A stretch of DNA of 64,000 nt from Eumeta japonica (lineage: Eukaryota > Arthropoda > Insecta > Lepidoptera > Psychidae). The notes beneath the pieces are model-generated. The model was not told the origin of the DNA and did not search any database. It saw nothing but the letters and a program-made list of their open reading frames with translations. The stretch covers positions 161,024 to 225,023 of the forward strand of contig BGZK01001031.1 of assembly GCA_005406025.1 (NCBI GenBank), in the 5' to 3' direction. This document shows positions 11,730 through 23,499 of this stretch, piece by piece (within the stretch, counting starts at the first letter, position 1; each line of letters starts with the position of its first letter). The position numbers and the translations under genes are program-made.

Positions 11730-13031
11730 CTGGGTGTCTCAAAAGAAAGTTCACATTTAAAAAATCGATAAAAAAAGTAAAGTAGTTTATTGAAAAAATG
11801 TTTATTATATTTTAAAATACACACTTTGGGAATTTATTTTTTTAAACAATATCGTTTAAATGCAAACCGTTGCGTTCGCAGCATTCATGTAATCGATGAC
11901 TAAAATTTCCTATGACGGCTCGGCAGGTATTCTCCGTGATGGCGGCCATTTCGTGACGGATATTTCCTTTTAATTGTTCCAAGAAAGTCGGTTTGTTGAA
12001 ACTTTAGATTTGACGTAACTCCACAGGAAAAAGTCCATCGGAGTTAAATCGGGACTTCGTGGAGGCCAATTTATGTCACCTCTTCTGGAGATCAATTTGC
12101 CAGGAAAAATTTCACGAACTCGTGGTAAAGACCTGTAGGACGTGTGTGAAGTTGCTCCGTCCTGTTGGAACCATGTTCTTCGGTTACAACCAGGAAAGTT
12201 TTGCAGTTCAGGCACGAAGAATTCGTCTAACATCTCCATATAACGCTCTGAATTCACAGTAAATGCGCGTCCCTTTTCATTTTCAAAAAAGGGCCGGTAA
12301 TTCCTCACGCCGACATCGCAGCCCATACTGTCACTTTAGGCGAATGTAGGGGCTTCTGATGTTTTTGTTTTGGATTGGTTGCACTCCAGTAGCGGCAATT
12401 TTGTTTGTTCACGTGCCTATTAAGGTGGAAGTGAGCCTCATCCGAAAACAAGATGTTGGTAAACGTTGGAAAGCGTTCAATCATCTGGTTTATTAATTCA
12501 AGCCTCTGCCCAGCATCCTGAGGCTTTAATTCTTGCACCAACTGAATTTTGTAGGGGTGCAGCTTTAAATCTTGTGTAAAATGCGGAACAATGACGATCT
12601 ATGCACGTTTAAAGCAACAGCAGCACGCTTTCGAATCGAAAGGTCCGGGTTGTCACGAACAGACTGAGTAACACTGTCTACGTTTTCGACCGTTTTCGAA
12701 GACCTTGGACGCCCGGATTTTGGTTTTTCCAGCGTTAAACCGGTCTCTTCAAACTTCTCGACCCATTTTCAAATGAGTCGAGGACTGGGCGCATCATTTA
12801 AATAACGAATACATCGAATACTGCAGAATTTTCTACGCGCTGCAGTCGCTGAATTACCGTTTTTGTAAAACTCACGTACGCACAACGCACGATCCGCTCC
12901 CGAGAAACGTTCCATAGCGACTAAATTCCCAAAAGCAAGCCTACCGATTGACATACTCCCCGCGCCCTTCGGAATAGTTGCGTTCACGCAATAAGCAAAT
13001 AAAATGAGAACTTTCTTTTTGAGACATCCTG
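11730..13031 (-). mobile_element. Mariner-type transposon, DD41D spacing, TA-flanked, 1.3 kb
   Basis: The left terminus begins CTGGGTGTCTCAAAAGAAAG. The reverse complement of the right terminus begins CAGGATGTCTCAAAAAGAAA. Together they give an imperfect TIR of about 30 bp, flanked by TA at 11728-11729 and 13032-13033, as expected for the Tc1/mariner superfamily. The interior encodes a broken transposase on the minus strand. The whole element looks present, with both ends intact. Confidence 0.85.
11970..12945 (-). pseudogene. Mariner DD41D transposase, frameshifted
   Basis: Cut-and-paste DDE transposase. The N-terminal part (minus strand, about 12945-12770) includes a helix-turn-helix region with MERFSGADRALCVREFYKNG, typical of insect elements of this type. 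A middle part lies in another frame (about 12770-12305) and includes first-aspartate motif FSDEAHFHL. The C-terminal part is open from 12326 to 11970 and has QQDGATSH (second Asp) and SPDLTPMDFFLW (third Asp). I count 41 residues between the second Asp and the Asp of PMD, which fits the DD41D (rosa-like) group rather than classic DD34D mariners. At least two frame changes, at about 12770 and 12310-12326, mean no single protein can be made. Confidence in superfamily is high, in subgroup moderate. Confidence 0.85.
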
Positions 13032-13033
13032 TA

Positions 13034-14064
13034 TAAAGAGTAACGACATAGTCTGAGTAAATATTCATTGCATAATTTTGTTAATGGGGAAACTGACGGA
13101 TTTCAAGTTTTAGAGATGAGCCAATGCAAGTACAGTATCTTAAGACAATACTTATTGCACGACTCATAATGCGAAGCATTAAGAAGTGCTCTACGAACGA
13201 ATAATTTTTTTTCCTCAATTTCGTAACTTTTTTCATCAATAACACGATTAATAATTCATGTAATTTTATTAACCTGTGCACTATTTGATAGATAATTTAA
13301 TGAAGATTAATTCTATCACTGGTTCAAATCGATTTAACATAATACAATTAGAAAAAACTATCAAAATAGTCAAAAGAAATTTCCTGTCAATCAACACTTT
13401 TTTCGTTCCGGACACGATAGCGAGCGTATTAATTAACTAATTTGATCCATTTTTTTTTTAATAGCTTGAGATCCACTGTCCGGAGATTGGTATTGAAAAT
13501 GGTTAACTTGATTTGTGTCGTTTAATAGTTATTAACAAAAAACTAATGAACATTATGAGTCGTGCACTTTTGGATTTTCCAAATATTTTTTTTTTCTTCT
13601 GTAAGATGTCCAGGAGTTTGATTAATTTATATTTCTTTTTTTTTTTCATTTTCAATCTTTTAACTTACAGGCGTCACGAATAAATCTGGATCACATACCT
13701 GTAAACAAATATACACACAAGTTAAAAAAATAAACAAAAAATAAGTAGAAAGATTTGAGTAACATTTCTCGATCTCCGAACTTCTTTCCTTTTTTTGTAT
13801 TTAATTACAGTTTTAATACAGTAAATTGTGTTTAGACTAAGACCGTGAACGTAACCTTAAATCACAAAAAAATGCGTCGACTGACCGGCATTAGCAATAT
13901 AATACTATTTACTGGAATCATTTGCTATAAAATTATTATAGGACCTTTCATTTCATATCATACGATAAAATAAATTATATTTTATTTGTACAATACAATG
14001 ATGAGCAACTTGTAATTTCTCAATGCTTAACGGCTACACTAAAAACATGGGACGTGGCAAAAAT
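13034..14064. other. AT-rich non-coding DNA
   Basis: No gene or repeat end recognised. Several poly-T runs occur around 13449 and 13580-13645. Confidence 0.55.
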
Positions 14065-14066
14065 TA

Positions 14067-15290
14067 AGTTGGGGAATTATTTTTTGTATTCTATAAGTAA
14101 AAAGTTGCAATAATATCTCTTTGGCTGTGTTGTTTGTATCTGACTAGCTTTGATATCATTAAATAGATAACATCTTAGAAAAAGAAAAATAAATAGTAAA
14201 AACGGTGTTCAGCCATTTTCCTATTCTTTTTCTGTCCATCAAAACGAGTATCTAAAGTAGAAATTCAATATATTTTGAACTTTTATTACAAAAAAGGAAA
14301 AAATGTGACACAAGCCGCGAACAAGGTTTGTGATGTTTATGGACCTAATGCAGTGTCGGTAAGTGTAGCACAAAACTGGTTCAAGAGTTATTTTTGTGTC
14401 AAAGATGAACCTTGCTGAGCTCAACTTATTATAGATAAAGTTGATGCCATTTTGGAAGAAGTAGAGCAAGAACAACATATTAATTCTTATGACATAGGTG
14501 AAGACCTGGAGATTGACCACAAAACAGTATTTACCCATTCGAATAAAGCCGAATGTACAAAAAAGTTCGATACTTAAGTCCCACACGAGCTCACTGAAAG
14601 AGATCTAATGAATCGTGTACTCATTTGCGCTTCTCAATTAAAACGTAATGAAACCGAATCGCTTTTGAAAAAAATGATCACTGATGATATAAAGTGGATT
14701 ACCTATAAGAATGTGCGAAAAACATTATGGTCAAAAGACAAGTAACTCCACAGATTATAGCAAAACCCGGATTAACTCGCAATTAGATCAAGGTATGTGT
14801 ATAGAGGGATTGGAAGAGCTTTATACATTAGAGCTTTTATCGTTGGGCAAAATCACTAATTGGTATCTCTATTGCCAACAACTGACGAGTCTCAAGCAAG
14901 AAGTAGAGAAACAAAAAGGCCGGAATTGATTAATAGAAAGGTTGGGGTTTTTCACCATGATAACGCCAGATATGCATCCACCATAAAGCCCTGACTTCAC
15001 ACCCTCAATTTTCACCTGTTTAGGTCTCTTCAAAATTCTTTAGATAGTGTAGGTTAACATCAAAGGGGACTGTCAAAACTACTTGTCACAGTTTTTCGAC
15101 CAGACATCCCAAACTCTACAGCCATGGGATTGTCACTACCTACAAAATAGAAATAAGTTGTATAAATGTATGTACAAACACACACACATATGCGCATATT
15201 ATATATATATATTAAAATTAAATGTAAATAAAATGTAATGAAAAATTAACTTGAATTTGTATACAAAATACGAAAATTGTTCCCCAACCC
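14067..15290 (+). mobile_element. Mariner transposon copy A (1,224 bp)
   Basis: Its left end (AGTTGGGGAATTATTTTTTG) and the reverse complement of its right end (GGGTTGGGGAACAATTTTCG) form TIRs of about 28 bp. They are flanked by TA at 14065-14066 and 15291-15292. It is homologous along its length, in the same orientation, to copy B at 27329-28557. Confidence 0.85.
14270..15060 (+). pseudogene. Mariner (DD34D-type) transposase, decayed, copy A
   Basis: Cut-and-paste transposase remnant. In shifting frames I read mariner landmarks: VAQNWFKSYF (end of the helix-turn-helix region, about 14359), DLEIDHKTVF (about 14502), VPHELTERDLMN (about 14577), then a 72-codon frame at 14711-14929 with LGKITNWYLYCQQLTSLKQE, and FHHDNAR (second catalytic Asp, about 14950). 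Compared with copy B, about 50 bp are missing right after DNAR (near 14967), which removes the spacer before the SPD motif. Stops and frameshifts elsewhere confirm it is dead. Mariner family is secure; the subfamily is not. Confidence 0.8.
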
Positions 15291-15292
15291 TA

Positions 15293-15715
15293 CGTAAGGT
15301 AAATATTATCATCTTGAGATCGCTACAACTATATACAATTACAATAATTGTATTTTTTACCTAACTCAAAACTCAAAACGCAACACAAGAGTTCCATTTC
15401 TTCATGATGTAATGAAAACTTAAAAGCTACTTTCCGCTTTCTGCCTTCATAGACTTAGAGCGATCATCAAATGTTTTTCGAGAATGTTGTATGGTATCCA
15501 TACTATTGAATACAGAAAAAAACTCGGTTTTAGATTTTTTTTATCCTATTAGAATCCGATTGTAAAAAAAAAAGTTATACTCAATTCGTTATATCCATTC
15601 ATTACACACTCAATTATTGTATTAGAAACAAAAGCGCCCCTGTTACATGCAAGCAGTAACAACAAACATTACATATATTCCACATAGGTCGAAAATCGGA
15701 AGTTAAAAACTAGTG
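15293..15715. other. AT-rich non-coding DNA
   Basis: Nothing recognised. Confidence 0.55.
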
Positions 15716-16080
15716 GAAGGACAAAGGAAATATATTTGCGACCGCGACAGCAATTCCAGTCCTCGTATTATCTCCACTCGGCTTCGTCTACGTGACCCAA
15801 ATGCCTCGGAACTGAATATTCTTTGGCAGAATGGAAGTATTCTCGGCGGGCACGTTTTATGAGGAGGATACGGGCCGCGGGTCCTAGCGAGCCGGGAGGG
15901 CGGCACTCTTATTACGGTCATGAATAGAATGACGCGACACGCCGCGTGTGACATTCAAACGGTTCAGTATCGACGACTGCTCCTTGGCATATTATCACAA
16001 TCGAGACCCGAGCGAGTTCTCAGCGGGAACGGCGCGGATCGCCGTGACGTGGGGTTGTAACGTTGAATTCTTTGCATTAT
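15716..16080. promoter_or_regulatory. GC-rich unique block
   Basis: This 365-bp segment is GC-rich and of balanced complexity. It contains TTTATG (about 15857) and AT-rich homeodomain-like cores at its right edge (taataaatt). Frames of 83 (minus) and 96 codons (plus) overlap it, but neither shows a domain and both run out into AT-rich sequence. It could be a conserved regulatory element; an exon cannot be excluded. Confidence 0.3.
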
Positions 16081-16586
16081 TAATAAATTTTGTTGCGTTC
16101 TTTTCCTTATTAAATGGCAGATGCACAAAAATCGTAGGAAATTATTTATATTGCGTCATAATACATACATTCGTCTCGGATTTCTTCCGAAGACTATATT
16201 GTTGTAGTCCAAGCCCAATTATTAACAATAAGATATGAAAAGATGAACAACGGTTCTCATAAATTCTTGAAACCGTCTAACCTGACTCAAAAAGAGTCAG
16301 CAATTATTCAGCTCTTGTAATAGTAAATTAAGTTACATATTTTCATTAAAGTTACAGAAACGGTTGTTTTTTACAACTGATTTCAAATTCTTAATTAAAA
16401 GCATTTAAATATTTCCCTGAATTTTCCTTAAGAGGCCTTTTCCGATTTTGATACGTTTGAGTGAATTTTTGAACTAGGATTGTGACTAAGCTCGAAATAA
16501 TTGAATCTAAATAAAGTTTATTCTCTCATGACAGTTTAATTCTTGTTCGTGATGTCTATTGACTAAAAGTTTGGCTTTTCACAGAA
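16081..16586. other. AT-rich non-coding DNA
   Basis: Nothing recognised. Confidence 0.55.
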
Positions 16587-16790
16587 GACTGCCTGATTGG
16601 CGCAGTAGTAGTGACCCTATTTGCTGCGCTGGGTTCGTGGATTCGATTCACGCATAAGACAAACATTTATTTATTTGATTAAAAATTAATGTTTGTCTTG
16701 AGTTTGGGTGTTTTTATGTATTATATATATTATTTACAAAAAAGTACATATGTATTATATCAAAGTTTTTACTGGCTCTTAATATAAAAT
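16587..16790 (+). mobile_element. tRNA-derived SINE
   Basis: The head resembles a tRNA gene with internal Pol III boxes: an A-box-like TGGCGCAGTAGTAG (about 16598-16611) and a B-box GGATTCGATTC (about 16639-16649). The tail 'acaaacatttattt...tttgtctt...tttgggtgttt' followed by AT-rich sequence matches a SINE family I know from moths and butterflies. The cloverleaf cannot close, so it is not a functional tRNA. Transcription would be by RNA polymerase III, mobilised by a partner LINE. Confidence 0.75.
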
Positions 16791-16959
16791 ACACGTGTAT
16801 TCAATTCATTAATTAGTAGACAAAAAATTGCTTATAAGGGTAATAACATTTCGTAAGTTTCATTAGGTTAAGAATGTATTCTAAATAATTGCAAATATTA
16901 AGGTTTTTAGTGTTCATTTTGTTTATTAAATAATCATACAAAAAGAAAATCTTAATATT
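16791..16959. other. AT-rich non-coding DNA
   Basis: Nothing recognised. Confidence 0.5.
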
Positions 16960-17960
16960 CAAAGTATAGCCCATCGTATTCTATGGTTTTAAGCCAACGT
17001 ACAGCAACTTCTCTGAGACTTTGCTAAAACCATTTCTTAAGCTTGCTTTTAAAGAATTGTCGTACTACATTTTCAACATTTCCTTTGAATTCAAAATTTT
17101 TCTTCACGAAAGAATTTTAACATGGATCTGAATAAATAGTAGTCTAGTGGTGCAAGGTCCGGACTAAATGTTGGATGTGGTAGGAGTTCAATACCAACAA
17201 GTTCTTTGATCTTATCCCGCCTAACTTTCGCAGTATGTGGTCTATAATGGTCATGTTGTAAGGGCACTCGCAAAGCTGTTCACTATACATCTCGGCAGTT
17301 CGACCATCTGCAATTATTATAATTATACTAAACCTTCATAATTTCACCAGAGAGATAACAAGACTTTCGGCTCGAATTGACTTTACTTCATGGCGGATTC
17401 AAGCGATCGTCCTTTATCTAACTAACCACTGCTTTCCATGTTCAGATTGTTACGATAAATACGTTTTTCATCGCAAGTAACAATGCGTATAATAAAACAA
17501 TTATCTTTCGGTAGGATAAGGAGCTGTTCACATACTTTTACCCGGCGTTTCGCTTTAACCTCATTTAATTCGTGGGGTACTATTCAACAACTTTTATAGG
17601 TCTTACCCAATGATTTTATGTGACGCCATCGTTTCTTTAGTAGGTCCAAGGTAGTCCGATAATTGACGAGGTCTGATATTAGGTGGGATTTCTACTTACT
17701 TTTGTAGCCTCAATATCCCGTATAGGCGGGCGACCAGAGCGCGAATTATCTACCACCGACAAATCTCCACTATTAAATCGATTAAACCAACGCTGTGGTG
17801 TTGTTCCCTAATTGGCCCTATCTTATACTTTAATTTCAGATAGTTTTCTTGCTGCCGCAGCTACTGTAAACTTTTGTTTCCAATATTTTATTATTAATCC
17901 ACGAACTTAATATTTATCGAACTTCGTACGTTTTGTTATTAAAACGCCTCGCTTCGTCGA
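16960..17960 (-). pseudogene. Mariner DD34D transposase remnant
   Basis: DDE transposase relic on the minus strand. Reading from about 17960 down I see, in shifting frames, QRWFNRFNSGDLSVVDNSRS with GRPP behind it (end of the DNA-binding region, near 17790), VPHELNEVKAKRRVKVCEQL (near 17570), IVTCDEKRIY (first catalytic Asp, near 17475), then a 60-codon frame at 17273-17091 with QHDHYRPHTAK (second Asp) and SPDLAPLDYYLF (third Asp). The spacer is 35 residues instead of 34, an apparent one-codon insertion around ELVGIELL. Sequence style is close to irritans-type mariners. It differs clearly from copies A and B. I could not place TIRs. Confidence 0.8.
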
Positions 17961-18907
17961 TTAATACAAATACTATCATGAAAAGAAACTAAGCAGTTGT
18001 ACCTACTCTTCATAAAACTAGAGATTTGTCGTAACTACTTATAAACATGTATAAAAAGAATATAATGTATAAATTTCAGTTACAAAAACCAACATTAATT
18101 ATGAGCCGTCTAGGTAGATCAGTAATGGTATCAATATTTCGAGCAAATTTAGTATTTTTAGGAGCATTAACAGTATCATTAAAAAATATATTTATCAAAC
18201 TTTACTTGCTACGTTGCTAATTATGATATCTAATTAAAATTTAATACATACAATATAACAAAAAAGTATCGACTTTAAGGTATAACATTTTCAAAAATAG
18301 GTATTATTATTATTAGTATAGGTACAGATATTTATGTAATTAGAATTTTAATGTTTGTAATGCCAACTAAAATTTAAGTAAGTGTTTCGAAAATTCCAAC
18401 GTATCACGCCATTTGGCTTTTAAACTGGAAGCCGCAGTGTATTTAATATTACATAAAACTTATAGGCTTTCATTGGAAGGCGACACGAGATATCTCAGTT
18501 ACCGAGTTTCGCGCCGGTACGTCCAAATGTTGTTTTTATTGTTGTCAAGTTGTATTTGTGGCATTGGCATGAGGTACATCCTCTTATTTCAGATTGCGAG
18601 TCTTGCATTGTAAAGGCATTGTATGTTAGAAACTTTAGCGATATAGACGAACAATTATTTCTGATGTCTACTAACAGCAATTAGCAAATCTGAAATACGT
18701 ACTCGGAGACTAACTACAATTGACGGACAGAAAAGGTGTAGTTTTCTACTACGTTTTTTTTTCGACTAAATAACAGTGATGGGCCTCGGTTATCACATTT
18801 TAATGCATCCTTCATACAGTTCAGAGGTAGCACTCCCAGATTATCATAAATTATGCTATATTCGTTTTTTTCTTAATGAAGCAAAAATATATTGCAAAGA
18901 ACATCGT
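17961..18907. other. AT-rich non-coding DNA
   Basis: No gene recognised. The 18413-18613 frame lies over a mildly GC-richer pocket without a domain. Confidence 0.5.
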
Positions 18908-19096
18908 ATAAAGGCTAATTTCATCATCTGCTTTGAAACTCACTTTTAAAATTAATTTTACATTCCACGTTCTCCTTTTAACGGTTGTTAGGGCAAAAGA
19001 CAGTCACGAGGAGGACGTGTAAAGCAAAACTAATTTTAAAAATGACCTTCTGTTAAAAAATGAGTTTAAAAGTAGATGGTGGATGAAGCTCTAAAT
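18908..19096. mobile_element. Fold-back MITE, copy 1
   Basis: Nearly the whole 190 bp is an imperfect inverted repeat. The left arm contains 'tttgaaactcactttt' and 'attttacattccacgttctc'. The right arm contains the reverse complements 'aaaaaatgagtttaaaa' and 'gaggaggacgtgtaaagcaa'. A second copy with the same two landmark blocks is at 63328-63549. No coding capacity. Confidence 0.65.
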
Positions 19097-20055
19097 CAGT
19101 TTCTTCACAAAGAAACACCAAATAAAGAGCTATTATATTCACTATAAAAATAACGCAAATGTTTCCAGCAACCCATTATTACATTATATACAAAATAGTA
19201 CTATTAAAATTAAATATTATCTACTTATAATCAAATTATAATTATATTAAACATTTTACGTACTATTAATTGTAGAAATAATTATTCGCCAGGGGCTTTG
19301 TTTGCGTGGAGATAAAAAAAAACCTTCACTAGGTCTTATTTCCTGGTCTTTTATTCCGGTTCTACTCTCGGTAGGTACAAAGGTTTTCAGTAAGACAATA
19401 TTAAACAACGTTTCAGAATAAGCTTTTTTGTATACATTAACTTTACATCTATACGCCGACAGACAATTGCGGATCAAACATAGTCAATTGTCGAGGATCT
19501 TTTAATATTTTTATAGGTGAAAATTCCATGGCGATTCTAGAGTACTGATTTGACCTCTACCAATTTTTATCCTAAAGGGTTCTGCAGTTTAATCTCATGT
19601 AACCGTAAAATATATTGAATAAACAGATATACAAACAGCGTCACTTTAGGATTGATATAATGATTAAGTACCAACGAAACTTCCTATTTTCAATATATAA
19701 AAATTTATTCCTCGAATTTGTTAAATATTTTTAAAGACCACAAGGTATGTAATCATCGCATAAAGACAACTTAAGGTCACTTCATATATCCTATACACTG
19801 TATTTGAAAATACAGATATGTTCTTTTTTAACAGCGTAATGATCAGAAATGGCTTTGTGTTACCAAAAGACCTTTATATTAAGCAAATTAAGGCATCAAA
19901 ATGAAAACCAAATAAAATATTAGTTGTTATTAGATACGTACAAGGGAAATATGAGATTTCACGCGGCGGCTAAACACGGAAACCGTGGATTAGATTGCAT
20001 AAAATAAATATTAATGAGTGGATTAATTCATAAATACGTTCCGACATACAACTAT
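19097..20055. other. AT-rich non-coding DNA
   Basis: Nothing recognised; the 73-codon minus frame at 19256-19477 shows no motif. Confidence 0.5.
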
Positions 20056-20270
20056 TGATCTCGGCGTATGTTCAAGGCGGTTGCGGCTTCGCGGGTCGGG
20101 GCGCGCGCGGCCGCCGGCGCGCCTGACATAACGCGCGCACGCACACGGCTCCCGTCGTCATGGTCATTGTCGCGCTTCGATTGGCCGTGATGAATGAAAA
20201 TTGTAGTGCACTTAGGACGCAATAATGTCGCAAAAGATACACAACTAAAATAATGCACAAACCATTGCAT
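20056..20270. promoter_or_regulatory. CpG-rich island
   Basis: A compact GC-rich block (densest 20085-20150) between AT-rich flanks. Overlapping minus-strand frames of 72 and 62 codons are Arg/Ala/Pro-rich artefacts of composition. Candidate regulatory island. Confidence 0.3.
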
Positions 20271-22470
20271 AATTCGGTTATGCGCTTATTATATAAGACC
20301 AGAGAGTTCTAACTTTCCTATAGTTTAAGATTTGTTTGAAAATATAAGAAATGTTCTTAAGTCGGGAATAAAAGGAAAGTAACTTTATCTTAAAGTGACT
20401 AGAGTATAATAATAATAATTCAAGTATATTTACAGATACCTTTCGTACTAAAATGTCCACTCAATATATCACAGATTGGAAAAAAATCTAACAATAAAAT
20501 TTTACTCATTTCGATTTCATCGCACAAAACTTATTGTTTGCAATTTCATTTTAGCATTCAGTTGGTGTTTGGTTTACAAAATAGTAAAAATAACAGGTTA
20601 AATAAGATTTTTTATTTAATTATACGTTTGGATTTATTTTAATAAATCGAAAAGTTTAATTACATTTTACGATCAAAAATTTTCATTAGCAATATTTACC
20701 ATACTTTTACCACAACATCAATCAAAAGAAATCTGGCATCTGGCAGTTGGCATTGATGATTTAAATCGATATTCATTTTGGTGTAGGTATTTCTCATCTA
20801 AAAGAAAAATGTTTTATCCGAGCCATTTAGCCATTATGTCCTTTTCGCCTTTAATTTTAGAAACGAACTAATACTAAGTATTAAACACATTATACTTCAG
20901 AACACAAAAAGTTAGTAACCGAATCAGCTTTTCTTCCGAAATTTGTAACACTGAAATCTACATTTAAATACAGTAATAAAATATAATAAAAAAATAAGTT
21001 GGTCTCTGACCTCCAAAATAATTACCATTTTTGTACTTACCTTGACTGTATTAATAATGGTATTAACCACTCATTAGGCACAAAATATACTTAACGGGTT
21101 AAATATACATAATACTGTGTAAATTGTTCGTAATTCATTTAACTTGTAGATTCAATACATATCAATCTTCAAAGTCACATAAAGATAATTAATTATTTAC
21201 AGTGGTAAAACTTACTTTTTATACAACACTGGCTTTGACATTTTTTTTATTGATTTCCAATACTACATAAATATTGGGAGCATTCTCAATTGATATATAC
21301 TAGACCAGCGTGGAAGGCTTAATGTCCTTAAACTCGAAACAAAAAGTTGAAAATGAAGCTTTCTGGGGAGCGGGTGGAGGGGAGGGAGTGGAGGTGGTCG
21401 GCGGCGGGGGATAAGTCTCGACAAAAAGGAAAAGTATACGGCTTTCATCCGATTTTTGAAATACTCTCCGCTATATGTAGGGTATACCACAACTATCGAT
21501 TTGTATAATGTATCAAGGCCGTCTCAGCCTAAAAGTGGCGGTAATAAGAAATGATTTCTTCGATATTTACGTGTGGCCTAGTTCGTGGTACTATCACGTG
21601 GTGGTATAAAAGTGACGGGTCTGAATTTACTGCTTTTGATTTATGTTGATCTTGATAGCAGATGTCATAGGTGAATATTAATACTCAAGATTCATAAATA
21701 ATAGATACATACAAAAAGAAGTAAATCATCGTCAAAATTAAATTGAAATTACATCGACAGTGATCTTGATAGGGTTTACTTTATGTAACTCTTGGTATAG
21801 ATTTATTAAAAAACTTCCACAGTATAATTTAATAACGTATCCAGTGTGAATTGTAGTGTAAAGAGTAAAATCAATCTTTATTACACAGATTTATTTCGAT
21901 TAAGAAATATGGACATCTTCCATAAATGCAAATATTCGATGAAAAAAAATTAAATGTACAAGTACTCTAGCAGATCGGAACGTTATTTATCTCTATATTT
22001 AGGTTAACTCGACTTCTTCAATAATTGCACTTTCAACATTCGCGTTCCAAGGTGAGAGATTATGCTAGGTGTTTATTTAGGTTTAATTAATTAATACGGA
22101 AGCCTTTGATGTGCGCACCTTTACCGTAGCCTGTAGCGGTTCTACGTCAAATATTTCCAAGCGAATGTAAAGAAACCTTATTCAAAAGTAATCCCAATTA
22201 AGACGCAGACTTTGATGAATTGTGAAAATTCGAAATTATAAGTTGTATTTAGAGAATATGAATATTTATATTTTGCTTAATTAATGACCGAAAATGTTAT
22301 TAACATTTATTATTTCATAAACTTTAACATCCACATAGCTATTAAGTACTTGTATACTATTATTACGCAGGATTTATTGAATTATTGAAAATAATAATAT
22401 TGCTCAGTAAACAACAGGGTTTTTTTCTATGCTCGATGGAATGCTATATCGCAATGAATGAAATCGTCCA
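20271..22470. other. AT-rich non-coding DNA with a G-quadruplex motif
   Basis: No gene recognised. At 21365-21386 four G-runs (4,3,4,3) with loops of 3, 4 and 1 nt form a canonical plus-strand G-quadruplex motif inside a purine-rich tract that continues to a G5 run at 21406-21410. The rest is AT-rich. Confidence 0.5.
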
Positions 22471-23060
22471 AACGCGAGGTAAGATGAATGTCAGTAGCAG
22501 TACGAGAGGGCGAGAGTCCATCAGTCGGTGGCAGCGGAGGCAGGAGGGTCTAAGATTCGCCGCACACCAGGGTGATTAATCACGCGGGAGGACGTAAGAT
22601 AAGCGGCGCCGCTCCCCTCTGTGCGACCCCACTCGCACAGCTGATTTGCGTCTTTACTGTATACCATTTGTCGTTCGTATTTATTACTAATTTAAAATAG
22701 TGCGCAGCTATAAACATATTAACAATACAACGATAATAAAAAAACAAACGTTCCCTACAATTTTCCTTACATATTCCGAGATTACAAAAAAAAAAGTGTG
22801 TGAAAAGCCTTTGACGATGTTGTAAAAGGTCGGCGCAGAGATTACATACAGTAACGGGCAGTGGGCAGTGGGTAGCGGGCGCATCGCATTAGCTCGGTCA
22901 AAGCTCATCGTGCCGCGCCAGGCGGCGCGCCGAGGCGGCACGCCGCCGACGGAGGCTGCGCGCGCACCGCGATCAATACCCCGCCCCAACCGCCGCCGCG
23001 GCCGCCGACGGAGAGCGGCACGCGCGGCCCTCGCTTTTAAGTCGCGTTCCCATTTTTAGA
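22471..23060. promoter_or_regulatory. Large GC/CpG-rich island with homeodomain palindrome
   Basis: Two GC-rich lobes (22471-22640 and 22850-23050) are separated by AT-rich DNA. The first contains the 12-bp palindrome GTGATTAATCAC (22572-22583), which embeds TGATTAAT/ATTAATCA Pbx-Hox-like half sites, and a CAGCTG E-box at about 22638-22643. The 93- and 63-codon frames are Ala/Arg/Pro-rich and show no domain. This is one of the two most extended islands in the window. Confidence 0.35.
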
Positions 23061-23499
23061 GGTTCGCGACTAACGCATTGAACTCGGAATGCACTCGCAT
23101 TAGATGCTGAAGTCGAAGAAATAAAAAATACGCCAAATGACAATAATGACATTGAGCAAATTGAAACTTTAATATTATAAAGTCGAAAATTTCTGTCAAT
23201 TGGTACTATTTTTATAAATAACGTATCACTTACATACAATATTCAAAAACAAAAATCTAATATTATTGTGATCAGAAACTTAGTCAAATGTGTGGCTTCT
23301 CTTTGCCACCTGCGTAAGCTTTGATCGTCTCATGAGATAACATTTTTAAATAATTCTTAAATCTGTAATAAACACGAGATTTAAGGAAGAAATCGTACAT
23401 GTCAACTAATAGTGTGTCTAGACACGACGTTATATATTTATTTACAAACTGTGTAAAAAGTACAAAAAACAAAAATGAAAAATCTGAACAATAGACGTA
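23061..23499. other. AT-rich non-coding DNA
   Basis: Nothing recognised. Confidence 0.5.

Noticed and set aside
16587..16665. Functional tRNA gene
   Set aside because: Has A- and B-box-like sequence but no closable acceptor or anticodon stem; the tail identifies a SINE.
18061..18360. Possible mitochondrial insertion (AT-rich, short protein-like stretches)
   Set aside because: No recognisable mitochondrial gene sequence could be read in any frame.
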